IMG/VR virus record: IMGVR_UViG_3300044695_002580
Span: 1 to 64,000 of that record
Strand: one strand, 5' to 3'
DNA length: 64,000 bases
Source of the DNA: a virus
Of this stretch, positions 31,247-39,391 are shown piece by piece. A program made the position numbers and the translations under genes. Each line of letters begins with the position of its first letter. Position 1 is the stretch's first letter. The notes beneath the pieces were generated by a model. It was not told the origin of the DNA. It was given only the letters and a program-made list of their open reading frames with translations, and made no database searches.

Positions 31247-31744
31247 CTATTTGCCAAACAGGTTACGCATTACCTCGTTTTTGTCTTCAATCAGTGGGTT
31301 GCTTTCTTTTTTAGCCGCGCCACGTGGTGGAAGTGGGGCAGGTGGTCGCATACCAGGAGCGGTTGGACGTGTGCCAATTGGTGCAGTCTTATTTGACGGA
31401 CGCTTGGCTAGATTAGCCGCCACCATCTTCTGCATAATTGGCTGCAGAACTTCCTTGTTATCTTGTTGAATAAAGGTACGACGTGGGAAGGATGCATCAC
31501 CATTTGGGTGGATAACGATATCGTCAGCCAAACCGTTGTTCATAAGGTGACCTAAAAGGGCCTTGTGGTCTTGGTTGTTGCTATCGTACCTAAATCTAAA
31601 ATCTTTGCTGGTGTCTCTAGGGTTGTCACGCATTTCCTGTAGGCGTGCAGCTTCATTGGCAGCAGCTTTCTTGGCAGACTTCTTAACATCTACTTTTGGC
31701 TGCTTTTTGTTAGGGTCTAAGGAAAGCTCGTATTCTTTAGCCAT
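31247..31744 (-). CDS. Hypothetical protein, disordered ends
   Basis: A 165-residue protein: Lys/Ala-rich N-terminus, a folded middle (ALLGHLMNNGLADDIVIHPN), then Pro/Arg-rich (PTAPGMRPPAPLPPRGAAKK) and NEVMRNLFGK end. No family recognised. Confidence 0.5.
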   Translation of the reverse strand: MAKEYELSLDPNKKQPKVDVKKSAKKAAANEAARLQEMRDNPRDTSKDFRFRYDSNNQDHKALLGHLMNNGLADDIVIHPNGDASFPRRTFIQQDNKEVLQPIMQKMVAANLAKRPSNKTAPIGTRPTAPGMRPPAPLPPRGAAKKESNPLIEDKNEVMRNLFGK

Positions 31745-32122
31745 TTACTTGCCCTTTGCTGGGTCTGTATTAATCTTAATTACTTCGCGTGGCTTGGTCT
31801 CAAACTTACGCTTTACAGCCTCACGAGCCTCGGCGTCTTTTACAGCAGCGCCAGACTTGGCGCGGTTAGTAAGCGCGGTGCTAACCTCGTTATAGGTCGC
31901 TGGTGATTGCTCCCATTGATAGGTACTACGTCGCTCACCTGGCTCTTTAGGACGTGTTCTTACGCCATTCTTTGCTGGACCAACAAAGCCATGAAGATAG
32001 TTAAGGTCTCTGTGTGCATCTGGAGACATATCAATGCCTCTAAGCGCAGCACTATCAGCTAGACGTGCTTCAATTTGAGGTACACGACTAGGGTCGTAAG
32101 CGCGGTCGTATGCGTCAGCCAT
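31745..32122 (-). CDS. Hypothetical protein
   Basis: A 125-residue basic, polar protein starting MADAYDRAYDPSRVPQIEAR. No hydrophobic core; probably disordered. Abuts both neighbours. Confidence 0.5.
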   Translation of the reverse strand: MADAYDRAYDPSRVPQIEARLADSAALRGIDMSPDAHRDLNYLHGFVGPAKNGVRTRPKEPGERRSTYQWEQSPATYNEVSTALTNRAKSGAAVKDAEAREAVKRKFETKPREVIKINTDPAKGK

Positions 32123-32478
32123 TAGCCTTTACCCTGCATTGCACCTTTAGTTTTACCTAAAGTAGTACCGCTAATAGATACGCCACTTACGGTCGCACCT
32201 GTAACAATTGGTGAATCATTGAGGCTTTTGCCTGGTCCAATAAAGCTAACCCCTCTTAAACGCTTACCACTTTTAGAAATTGTTGGGCCATCGTTGTCCC
32301 CAGTTGCCATGTCATAACCAATTCGTGAAGATACAGCATCGCTAATGGTCTTACTACCGCCAGAAAGCTGTCCGCGAGAAGCAGCTCTGTTTGATAATTC
32401 CTCGTTACTTGCAGGGTCGTTCTTATAAAATATATTAGGACGACGTGCTGGGTCGTATTCTCTACGTGGCGCAGCCAT
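32122..32478 (-). CDS. Hypothetical protein
   Basis: A 118-residue polar protein with Ser/Gly-rich segments (SKSGKRLRGVSFIGPGKSLN; GATVSGVSISGTTLGKTKGA). One-base overlap with its upstream neighbour. No family recognised. Confidence 0.5.
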   Translation of the reverse strand: MAAPRREYDPARRPNIFYKNDPASNEELSNRAASRGQLSGGSKTISDAVSSRIGYDMATGDNDGPTISKSGKRLRGVSFIGPGKSLNDSPIVTGATVSGVSISGTTLGKTKGAMQGKG

Positions 32479-32479
32479 A

Positions 32480-32689
32480 TTAGTTACCTGCTGGGTTTAC
32501 TTTATTTGGCTCTTCTGAGTTGATAAAACCGTAGTTCATGTATGGGTGTAGACCTGCGCGGTTAGCAGCAACGGTCTGGTCTCCCATGCCTGGTTGTACG
32601 GTTGTATTTGGACGACGCTTGCGATACTTGCCGTCTGTTGCGCCCTCTGTCATGTCGCCATTGAGGGAACGTGATTCGTTAGTTGCCAT
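32480..32689 (-). CDS. Small hypothetical protein
   Basis: The ATG at 32689 overlaps the zinc gene's stop (TAATG), so I use it instead of an ATG 57 bases upstream. The 69-residue product is polar (MATNESRSLNGDMTEGATDG). Function unknown. Confidence 0.5.
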   Translation of the reverse strand: MATNESRSLNGDMTEGATDGKYRKRRPNTTVQPGMGDQTVAANRAGLHPYMNYGFINSEEPNKVNPAGN

Positions 32690-32901
32690 TATGCCATCCG
32701 TCCTTTGACTAATCGTGAGGCCTTGATACGGTTGCACTTTGGGCAAACGTCCTGGTCTCTCAATGATTCTACTGGATTCATGTGAGAACCACAGGCTTTA
32801 CAGGCCTTAGTACCGTTATAAATGGTGCCTAGGCTAACATCTGTGGCTCCAGCCATGCCTTCTCCTGTGCTATCTGTGAATAATCCTGGGTCTTTGCTCA
32901 T
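32689..32901 (-). CDS. Small zinc-ribbon protein
   Basis: A 70-residue protein with KACKACGSHMNP and DVCPKCNRIK: two CxxC knuckles. Coupled to both neighbours. Function unknown. Confidence 0.55.
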   Translation of the reverse strand: MSKDPGLFTDSTGEGMAGATDVSLGTIYNGTKACKACGSHMNPVESLRDQDVCPKCNRIKASRLVKGRMA

Positions 32902-33281
32902 TAGATTGACCCTCCTAATGTGTTTCGGCTTGTTGATTGGGTAGTGTTAGGGGTGTTGGAGTAATCAGACTCTACACGCTGTTCTCTACCTGCAGGAAGA
33001 CGTACGATATCTTCCAAACCTAACTCTACCTCAGTATAGCCGTAGCGGTCTGGGAATAGGTTAATTTGTGGCAAGTTGGGACGAACATACTCTTGTAGTT
33101 CTGCGCCGCTCATAGTCCAGGTAGCAAGCGCCTGATTAAGTAGGCGGTCTTGATTAGACTGGAATGGCCCTAAGTATTCCTGTGGGGGAAACGCAGCCTC
33201 TTCAGGTGTGTGATAAGGCTTGCGACCATCATTAGTCCACGGTCTGCGACCGTAGGTACCGTCTGAATATTTACCTGGCAT
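32901..33281 (-). CDS. Hypothetical protein
   Basis: A 126-residue polar protein (MPGKYSDGTYGRRPWTNDGR). Tyr, Pro and Arg are abundant. Possibly virion-associated, by resemblance to other disordered proteins in this run. No family recognised. Confidence 0.5.
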   Translation of the reverse strand: MPGKYSDGTYGRRPWTNDGRKPYHTPEEAAFPPQEYLGPFQSNQDRLLNQALATWTMSGAELQEYVRPNLPQINLFPDRYGYTEVELGLEDIVRLPAGREQRVESDYSNTPNTTQSTSRNTLGGSI

Positions 33282-33284
33282 AGT

Positions 33285-33824
33285 TTACTTCCACTGTGGT
33301 CTCATGCGTGCCATTTGGTCTTGGCGTGCGTTGTTAACATACATTGGTGAATCACTGCGTACAGTTGGGCCAGCCTTACCATCATTTGGCAAGTGTGGTG
33401 CTGGAGCAATGTCTGCCATAAATACATGGCGAGGACTTCTGTAAACGTTGCCTTCTTTAACAGCGTTCATTTGACGAACAATGCCAGAGTGTGGTTCAAG
33501 ACCAGCTGGGTAGTAATAACCCTGTTGGTCAATTCGTTCACCACGGTGCACACCACGTTGGTATGAACGCTGGCCTATTCTAACTTTAAGTGAGTCGAGC
33601 ACATTTTCAGATTGTGAATTAGGGCGGCCGCGGTCATCACGACGTGTGCGGATAGTACCTAAGTATCCATCTGGATATTCTGCTTGTGGTGCTCGACCTA
33701 CACCTAATCGAAGTTCATCAAGCTCATTACGAGCAACAGGAACACCGCCGCCACCGTAGTTTGTATACGTACCGTATAAACCACTGGCGCCTAGGTTCTG
33801 TGTATTTTGATGTGGATTAGGCAT
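33285..33824 (-). CDS. Hypothetical protein
   Basis: A 179-residue Gly/Arg/Tyr-rich protein (GLYGTYTNYGGGGVPVARNE). Mostly polar, probably extended or assembled on a surface. No family recognised. Confidence 0.5.
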   Translation of the reverse strand: MPNPHQNTQNLGASGLYGTYTNYGGGGVPVARNELDELRLGVGRAPQAEYPDGYLGTIRTRRDDRGRPNSQSENVLDSLKVRIGQRSYQRGVHRGERIDQQGYYYPAGLEPHSGIVRQMNAVKEGNVYRSPRHVFMADIAPAPHLPNDGKAGPTVRSDSPMYVNNARQDQMARMRPQWK

Positions 33825-33847
33825 GCCTCAATGATACGCCTGTATGT

Positions 33848-34873
33848 TTAGACCGTAGCCTTAAACTCGTGGCCCTCGTAAAGGGTCCAGCCATCCATGA
33901 TGTGAATTGGCTGCAAAGTAAAGGAATCGTCTGGTCTTACCCAGCCAATCATAACGCCCTGTTGCCAGTCTTCCCAGTGCTTTACTGGACGACCGTTGTC
34001 GTTTAACCCAGAACCGTAGGAAGGCACTGCGCCATCTACACGACATAGACATCCTGGTGAACCTGATACCGAACGGATAGGGCCGTCGCCATTGGCAACA
34101 GTCTTGTACTGAAGTTCCTGTCGGTGAGCGTGGCCAAATACTGTGGAAACGTGTGGGTTCTTATTTACATATGCCGAGGCTGTTGAGCCATTAGAACGCA
34201 CAGTAGTTCCGTGGATAGCACGGAGCTGTGGGGTAATCCAGTACTCACCCGCTGGGTAAGCGCCTACATAATTAACATTTAATTCGTCAAGGCGGAGTAA
34301 ATATTGAATAGACATAACTGGCCAATCTTCAGGGGTAGCGTTGGCTCGCTTGATACCTTTTGACGCCATAGCGTTAGCGACTACGTAGCGCTGCATACGG
34401 CAATCGTGGTTACCTTCTAGCAAAGTAATCTTTGCGTCTGGGCATGTGGCACGTTGCTTTGCTAATAGTTGATGTCCGTAATCAAGTGCTGGTTGCACTG
34501 TGTGTGCAAACATTTCTTCTTGTGCGTACTTACCCATTGTTGGTAGGTCTAGGTAATCACCTAAATGAATAATCTCATCTACACCGTACTTCTCTTCCAA
34601 ATACGCTAGTAGTTGAAAATGAACCTCAATAGCTGCTTCATCATGGAATGGGTCTAGCGTACCGTCTTCATACTTACGGTAGCCAATCTGTGGGTCTGGA
34701 ACGAACATAATTAATCGTCCGTCTTTTTTACCCTTGCGCTCTTTATAAGTAGCGGGCTTAATTACTGTTGGTTTTGCTGGTTGAACTGGTGGCCAAGACC
34801 AGTCAGTTTTATTACTGACAACAACCCTATCAAATATAGAAGATAGTGATTCTTTCATTTCTGGCATGTGCAA
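33848..34873 (-). CDS. Calcineurin-like metallophosphoesterase
   Basis: A 341-residue protein with the dinuclear metal motifs in order: FVPDPQIGY (D first ligand), HLGDYLDLP, LLEGNHDCRM, and GHAHRQE. This is the metallophosphoesterase superfamily; substrates range from nucleotides to DNA ends. Phage members are often near recombination genes. Overlaps the upstream 85-residue gene by 19 bases. Confidence 0.8.
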   Translation of the reverse strand: MHMPEMKESLSSIFDRVVVSNKTDWSWPPVQPAKPTVIKPATYKERKGKKDGRLIMFVPDPQIGYRKYEDGTLDPFHDEAAIEVHFQLLAYLEEKYGVDEIIHLGDYLDLPTMGKYAQEEMFAHTVQPALDYGHQLLAKQRATCPDAKITLLEGNHDCRMQRYVVANAMASKGIKRANATPEDWPVMSIQYLLRLDELNVNYVGAYPAGEYWITPQLRAIHGTTVRSNGSTASAYVNKNPHVSTVFGHAHRQELQYKTVANGDGPIRSVSGSPGCLCRVDGAVPSYGSGLNDNGRPVKHWEDWQQGVMIGWVRPDDSFTLQPIHIMDGWTLYEGHEFKATV

Positions 34874-35112
34874 TACTCCTTAAAGTGTGAGCGAAAGGCA
34901 GTAAGTCCCATAGGTAAATTAACTCCAGCTTCTTGCAACGCTTCAAATAGGTTCTTAATATCTACGCTTCTGTTTTCATTTTTTAGGCTATTAAATTTTT
35001 CTTGGTCATCTTTAGATAATGTATTTACCCACTTCTGTGTTTTACACTTCTTTGGAAGTTTTGCATCAGCAATAAACACATCTAATATAGACCCCAATGT
35101 ATCCTTTGGCAT
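34855..35112 (-). CDS. Small helical hypothetical protein
   Basis: An 85-residue protein (MPKDTLGSILDVFIADAKLP; FRSHFKEYCTCQK at the end). Helical and possibly DNA-binding; no clear HTH. Overlaps the phosphoesterase, so the two are coupled. Confidence 0.45.
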   Translation of the reverse strand: MPKDTLGSILDVFIADAKLPKKCKTQKWVNTLSKDDQEKFNSLKNENRSVDIKNLFEALQEAGVNLPMGLTAFRSHFKEYCTCQK

Positions 35113-35180
35113 ACGACCTCTCTCTGATTAAAGGATGATTCCGTACAATAGCCTATCACACATAAGGTGTTTGTATAGCA

Positions 35181-35210
35181 AAACACCCACGATTTTTATC
35201 GTGGGTGTTT
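35181..35210. terminator. Bidirectional-type terminator
   Basis: AAACACCCACGAT and ATCGTGGGTGTTT pair over 13 bases around a four-base loop, with A/T tracts at the ends. Lies between Hsp20 and the 34855-35112 gene. Confidence 0.75.
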
Positions 35211-35263
35211 GACCTTGTTATCGTGATTGCAAGGTGGACGTCAGTGGACGTCAGTGGAGTCGT

Positions 35264-35282
35264 ACTATAACCTGGTTATAGT
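35264..35282. repeat. Dyad downstream of hsp20
   Basis: ACTATAAC and GTTATAGT are separated by CTG, immediately after the Hsp20 stop; just before it GGACGTCAGT occurs twice in tandem (from about 35236). Possible operator or weak terminator. Confidence 0.4.
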
Positions 35283-35283
35283 G

Positions 35284-35805
35284 CTATTTAATTTTGATTG
35301 TCTTTTCTTTCTTTTCTTCAGGAAGGATTCGCTGCAATTCAATAGTCAGGAAGCCGTCCGCTAGCTTAGCGTCCAGCACTACTACGTCATCTGCGATGGC
35401 AAACTTCTGAGTAAAGTTACGTGCAGCAATGCCTTTGTAGGCATACTCCCCGTCGTCTTCCCCTCTGTTGCCCTCTACAGTTAGTACGTTTTCCTTATAT
35501 GTAATCTTAACATCATCCTTCTTGAACCCCGCAATAGCAAGCTCAATCTCCGCCTTATCATCTGGCAAGGTCTTGATATTGTAGGGAGGGTAATTAGATT
35601 TAATGCGTACGTCTTCTAACTCTTTAAATAGGTTTAGTTGACGGTCAAACCCAAAAGTCCACGGAGCAAGCATGTTTTGCAATGCTGCAAAGGGGTCGGT
35701 TTGAGGGAGTGTCTGAAACTGTTGAATTACTTTTGGCTTTTCCCACTGTTCGTGAGGTGACCCCTTAGGGTATCCGCCAATATTATTGTTGTAGCCTGAA
35801 GCCAT
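35284..35805 (-). CDS. Hsp20 / alpha-crystallin small heat-shock protein
   Basis: A 173-residue protein from the ATG at 35805, preceded by AAGGAGATATATT. The alpha-crystallin domain spans about residues 75-165 (KAEIELAIAGFKKDDVKITY; VLTVEGNR; FAIADDVVVLDAKLADG), and a final basic tail KEKTIKIK. It is an ATP-independent holdase. Terminators on both sides suggest its own transcription unit. Phage Hsp20 proteins are common in aquatic myoviruses. Confidence 0.85.
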   Translation of the reverse strand: MASGYNNNIGGYPKGSPHEQWEKPKVIQQFQTLPQTDPFAALQNMLAPWTFGFDRQLNLFKELEDVRIKSNYPPYNIKTLPDDKAEIELAIAGFKKDDVKITYKENVLTVEGNRGEDDGEYAYKGIAARNFTQKFAIADDVVVLDAKLADGFLTIELQRILPEEKKEKTIKIK

Positions 35806-35903
35806 AATATATCTCCTTAGACGATATAACTTTTTGTGACCCTCCGAGTGAGCGGTCAACACTATTGTAACGTAATCTAAATTAGAATATTCCCATAAAT
35901 GCC

Positions 35904-35929
35904 AAAGGCCCCCAGTTACGGGGGCCTTT
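35904..35929. terminator. Terminator upstream of hsp20
   Basis: AAAGGCCCCC and GGGGGCCTTT pair over 10 bases; it ends the gene at 35943-36284 before hsp20. Confidence 0.8.
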
Positions 35930-35942
35930 GCGCTATTCAGTT

Positions 35943-36284
35943 TTAGTTGTGGTCAGCCGTACCATCAGAGAAGTTAGGCTTTACACGATTTACTGCAGGA
36001 GCAATGATACGCCCATTTGCCTGGGTGGATGTTGCTTCTGGTGCAGTTGTCTTCTGGAAGTTAACGCGAATGCCATAGCGAGCGCCACCTGTCGCAGATA
36101 CGTTACTGCGAGAAGGCTTAGCCTGCTTGTATGGGTCGGTTGCTCCCTTGGCGTTACCAGTCTTCTTAACTAATGTGCCTTTCAAGGCTTTAGCTACTTT
36201 AGCTGGCTTTGCGCCCGTCGCATTAGATGCGGAGCTAGAAGTCGGAGCTAGGGGCGCCGAGTTCTTAGTTGAGTCTTTTGTCAT
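35943..36284 (-). CDS. Disordered basic hypothetical protein
   Basis: A 113-residue Ala/Ser/Thr/Lys-rich protein (AKVAKALKGTLVKKTGNAKG) with no hydrophobic core. Probably nucleic-acid binding or structural; function unknown. Confidence 0.5.
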   Translation of the reverse strand: MTKDSTKNSAPLAPTSSSASNATGAKPAKVAKALKGTLVKKTGNAKGATDPYKQAKPSRSNVSATGGARYGIRVNFQKTTAPEATSTQANGRIIAPAVNRVKPNFSDGTADHN

Positions 36285-36343
36285 TTGTATTCCTTTGGCC
36301 GAAGGTATAAAAAGGGTAAGGTATTTACTTGGGAAATACAGGG

Positions 36344-36625
36344 TTAACGTGCACTGACGTCGAAGATGATGGCTGATATCTGGCCGTCATGGCTCTCAAT
36401 GCTGGTAAATCCTGGGATACAGATTAAATCCATGCCTCTAGGGGCGGTATACCCGCGGGCAATGGCGATGGCCTTTACGGCCTGATTGATGGCACCAGCT
36501 CCTACAGCACGAATCTTGCAGGCTCGGGTCTCATAGATGCTATGAGCAATGGCTGATGCTACGGCTTGTGGATTAGAACCAGCGCTTACGCGTAGAACCT
36601 GGTCGTCTTTCTGTTCTTCTGACAT
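36344..36625 (-). CDS. SpoVS-family protein
   Basis: A 93-residue protein: LRVSAGSNPQAVASAIAHSI, RAVGAGAINQAVKAIAIARG and MDLICIPGF match the whole SpoVS (stage V sporulation protein S) family, a small nucleic-acid-binding Alba-like fold. In Bacillus it affects spore coat and septation. Its presence in a presumed actinophage is unusual; it may bind DNA/RNA or alter division. Confidence 0.85.
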   Translation of the reverse strand: MSEEQKDDQVLRVSAGSNPQAVASAIAHSIYETRACKIRAVGAGAINQAVKAIAIARGYTAPRGMDLICIPGFTSIESHDGQISAIIFDVSAR

Positions 36626-36674
36626 TTAATACTCCTATTAGTGATACTTGTTATTGGAGTATCTATTATGTATT

Positions 36675-36896
36675 TTAAATTAGATTTGGTCTGTCTAAAG
36701 GGGTGGGAGCCTTGGCGTAGGTCCCACATATTGAGCATTCCATATCCAGAAGATACTGGGATATCTCATAGTCCTGGAAGCTGGCTTTTATGTTCCAAAG
36801 GCTAGACTCACAGTTAGGGCACTCGTGGCAAACCGTGTGCTCGTAGGCCATAGTCCCCGTAAAATCGGGTTTTAGCTCTCTAATGCTCTTTGTCAT
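36675..36896 (-). CDS. Zinc-binding hypothetical protein
   Basis: A 73-residue protein with VCHECPNCESS and MECSICGTYAK: two paired Cys clusters forming one or two zinc sites. Overlaps the next gene by 17 bases. Function unknown. Confidence 0.55.
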   Translation of the reverse strand: MTKSIRELKPDFTGTMAYEHTVCHECPNCESSLWNIKASFQDYEISQYLLDMECSICGTYAKAPTPLDRPNLI

Positions 36897-37071
36897 GTCT
36901 GCAATTTATAAAGTCTTGGGCAACGTGGCAGGCTACATCTATATAAACTGAAGCATTTGTAAACAGGTCTACGGGGTGGTGCAGCTCATCCCCACCTCGA
37001 ACACCCCAATTGTTAGACAAATATTCCCTAAGACCTGGGACCAGGGTGTCAATAAACTGGTCTACAGTCAT
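36880..37071 (-). CDS. Small hypothetical protein
   Basis: I prefer the ATG at 37071 (MTVDQFIDTLVPGLREYLSN) because the longer frame to 37185 lies inside the neighbouring gene. The 63-residue helical product has no recognised domain. Confidence 0.4.
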   Translation of the reverse strand: MTVDQFIDTLVPGLREYLSNNWGVRGGDELHHPVDLFTNASVYIDVACHVAQDFINCRHDKEH

Positions 37072-37093
37072 CCAACCATCTTGGATTAGGTCA

Positions 37094-37342
37094 TTATTCT
37101 TGTGGTTCTTCGGCAAGACCGTGCTCTTTCTTAAATTTAAATAAACTATCCATAAACTTCTGCTTCTCAGCTTCCATCTGCTCAATCTCCTCAGCAGATA
37201 GTTTTTCTTTATTCTTTTCGTATAACTCTAGGCCAAGATTAAACTGGGCCTCTAGAACTTTAAGTTCCTGTAAACGGCGTTGTTTAATAAAAGCCTTTTG
37301 CTCTGCAATACGTGCTGCTCGCTTATCTTGTGTCTTACTCAT
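37094..37342 (-). CDS. Coiled-coil hypothetical protein
   Basis: An 82-residue, highly charged, continuous helix (AFIKQRRLQELKVLEAQFNL). ATGA overlap with the FmdB-like gene. Function unknown. Confidence 0.5.
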   Translation of the reverse strand: MSKTQDKRAARIAEQKAFIKQRRLQELKVLEAQFNLGLELYEKNKEKLSAEEIEQMEAEKQKFMDSLFKFKKEHGLAEEPQE

Positions 37343-37509
37343 CCCTGGCCTCCCCAGCCTCCACCTTTAAATTGAACAGCAGGTGGTGTGTAACTTTTAA
37401 TCATAAACTCACCGCAACCTTCGCAAGTAGGGCGCTGTGTAGCGTCAAATGCAAAATGCATCTCTACTGTACGGTCGCACTTCATGCATGTGAAGTCGTA
37501 CTTTGGCAT
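37339..37509 (-). CDS. FmdB-family zinc-ribbon protein
   Basis: A 56-residue protein starting MPKYDFTCMKCDRTVE with a second CEGCG knuckle and the ending PPAVQFKGGGWGGQ. This is the standard layout of FmdB-type putative regulators. TGA overlaps the next ATG. Molecular role unknown. Confidence 0.7.
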   Translation of the reverse strand: MPKYDFTCMKCDRTVEMHFAFDATQRPTCEGCGEFMIKSYTPPAVQFKGGGWGGQG

Positions 37510-38055
37510 TTAAATCTCCCGATAATCTGGACTCTGTACCTGCTGGTAAATAGCCTTTTCATACGCAAGCGTACCATCCCCTGAGCATAGCCGCGCAAGC
37601 CCATACGCATCACAAGCGTTGTCATCAGTAAAGGTCTGCCCCCACTTTTTGTAGGTATGCAGAATCATCTGGTTCTTTTGGCCAGAGCCTGCGCCTGTTA
37701 CATACTTCTTTAGCGTAGTTGGGGGGACTATCAGTGGGTACTTGTCAATATCTGCCAACTCCATCTTAACTAGGCCACCAAGCTCACCTAGATGGAATAC
37801 CTTGCCTTTGGCTCCCATTGCGTAGCCTTCCATGGCTACATCAATAATCTCTACCCTAGATACCCAATCACGGATAAACGCACGTATATCTAACATACGT
37901 GGCATCCCTTTGTTGGTGGATTTGTAAACTTCTGCGTAATACGTATTGTCTTTATACGCACACATCGCAAAGCCAGTAAAGGACTGGTCTATACCTAAGT
38001 AGATTGGGCTACTGTCGGTCAGGTCCAGACCTCCTTCAATTTTTTTAAGGGGCAT
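37510..38055 (-). CDS. RuvC-like Holliday-junction resolvase
   Basis: A 181-residue protein from the ATG at 38055 (a further ATG at 38076 is possible). LGIDQSFTGFA (first Asp), VAMEGYAMG (Glu) and DDNACDAYGLARL (Asp pair) are the acidic residues of the RNase H-like RuvC fold. It cuts four-way junctions left by recombination-dependent replication. It sits with RecA and two other nucleases. Confidence 0.8.
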   Translation of the reverse strand: MPLKKIEGGLDLTDSSPIYLGIDQSFTGFAMCAYKDNTYYAEVYKSTNKGMPRMLDIRAFIRDWVSRVEIIDVAMEGYAMGAKGKVFHLGELGGLVKMELADIDKYPLIVPPTTLKKYVTGAGSGQKNQMILHTYKKWGQTFTDDNACDAYGLARLCSGDGTLAYEKAIYQQVQSPDYREI

Positions 38056-38539
38056 ACCTATTAAACCCAGTGACACGACCGCTAGAAGTTCTACGTGTTA
38101 ACTCACGGCTAGTCAATGAGTAGTAGCGTTCGATGTTATCTAGGATAGTTCTAATCATCTTATGGTATGCGCGAGCATATGAGTAGGCATCTGATAGCTC
38201 TTTAACAAGAGGCTCTGCCTCTACCTGAGCTCTAAGTAAGGTTGCTTTCTCTGATGCTTTACCTGAGGTCTTGGATAGTAAACCAGAGTTTACAGCCTCA
38301 CTGTAGAAAGCCTCGGCCTCCATCTCAGCCAGTTCAGCGCAGGCAGCTTGAGTACGAAGGAAGTTCATGTTCTCGATGTACTTGCTGGCCATACTCATGA
38401 GCTCTGTGTCATCTACTAATGTGATATCGCTAGGGAAGTCAGGCAACTCTAATTTAAGTGAGCGCTTTAGTGGCAACCCTTGTTCTTCTAATTGCTTTAG
38501 TACTTGTTCACTTACACCTGTGGCTACTAGGTCAGTCAT
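38045..38539 (-). CDS. Helical hypothetical protein
   Basis: A 164-residue helical protein from the ATG at 38539, which overlaps the PD-(D/E)XK gene's end (frame extends to 38575). Coiled-coil-like AQVEAEPLVKELSDAYSYAR. Position between RuvC-like and Cas4-like nucleases suggests recombination, but no domain is recognised. Confidence 0.5.
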   Translation of the reverse strand: MTDLVATGVSEQVLKQLEEQGLPLKRSLKLELPDFPSDITLVDDTELMSMASKYIENMNFLRTQAACAELAEMEAEAFYSEAVNSGLLSKTSGKASEKATLLRAQVEAEPLVKELSDAYSYARAYHKMIRTILDNIERYYSLTSRELTRRTSSGRVTGFNRYAP

Positions 38540-39389
38540 TGTATCCTCCGCATCGCTCGCAATTACCCCAACCATCGATATTACACGGTGGTGGTGTCTG
38601 ATTATTTACTGCTTCCACAATCTTAGCAGCAGCTTCGAACAAAGGTGCAATCGAGAAGTCGCTCTTTGGTATCACAAACTCTTTAGGTTCTTGTGACGCC
38701 TTGTTCTCATAAATAATTACAGCCTCTTGTGGAACTACCTCCATGTTAAGGAGTTCAGCAAGCTTCATGTATATCTGTACCTGATTAATATGGGATTCAA
38801 AAGGCTCTTTAATCGCTGCAAACATCTTATCTAGGTCACCATTGTGTTCCATAAATAATGATGGGTTTTCCCAACGGATGGTGCCTGCACCTATGGACTT
38901 AATCTCCAGCATCAATGGGTCACCAAGGTTTAGTAGGATGCCATCTGAGTGTCCATTGATTCGCAATGGCTCATAAAATAACGGGACCTCTCGGTATTCC
39001 AACGGTCCCTCATGGCAGTCAGAACCACCAAAAAACATCTCGCCACACTCTATGCAGTACCACTTACCGTACAGCGTTCCCATATCCTGAAACCAACCCT
39101 GCCACTTAGCGTGGATAGCGTGGCCTTCAGCAAATATGGATGCAGTTCGCAAAGTCATAGTGCGATTAGATACTGGGGCTTTACCCATTAGATGATAGTA
39201 GGAAGCTCTGTGGCACCACTCTTTTTTAACCATGTCAGAGGGATGTAGCACGTCTGTGCGACGGCTTAGGTCTTTTGGCTTTGCAATTAGGTGACGCTCA
39301 AGTGAGCCTAATACACGTGTTTTCTTTCTAGACACGTCTACAAATGCTTTCAGTGCCCCTGTTATTTCTTGTGGTTTCGATGCTTTCAT
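38532..39389 (-). CDS. PD-(D/E)XK nuclease, Cas4/RecB-like
   Basis: A 285-residue protein. GHAIHAKWQGWF (H of motif I), NGHSDGILL (D), MLEIKS (E-x-K) and HINQVQIYMKLA (Q motif) give the RecB/Cas4 nuclease core. The C-terminus CNIDGWGNCERCGGYN could complete a 4Fe-4S cluster with an earlier Cys, as in Cas4 and AddB. Likely a 5'-3' exonuclease that makes single strands for RecA. Confidence 0.75.
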   Translation of the reverse strand: MKASKPQEITGALKAFVDVSRKKTRVLGSLERHLIAKPKDLSRRTDVLHPSDMVKKEWCHRASYYHLMGKAPVSNRTMTLRTASIFAEGHAIHAKWQGWFQDMGTLYGKWYCIECGEMFFGGSDCHEGPLEYREVPLFYEPLRINGHSDGILLNLGDPLMLEIKSIGAGTIRWENPSLFMEHNGDLDKMFAAIKEPFESHINQVQIYMKLAELLNMEVVPQEAVIIYENKASQEPKEFVIPKSDFSIAPLFEAAAKIVEAVNNQTPPPCNIDGWGNCERCGGYND

Positions 39390-39391
39390 GC

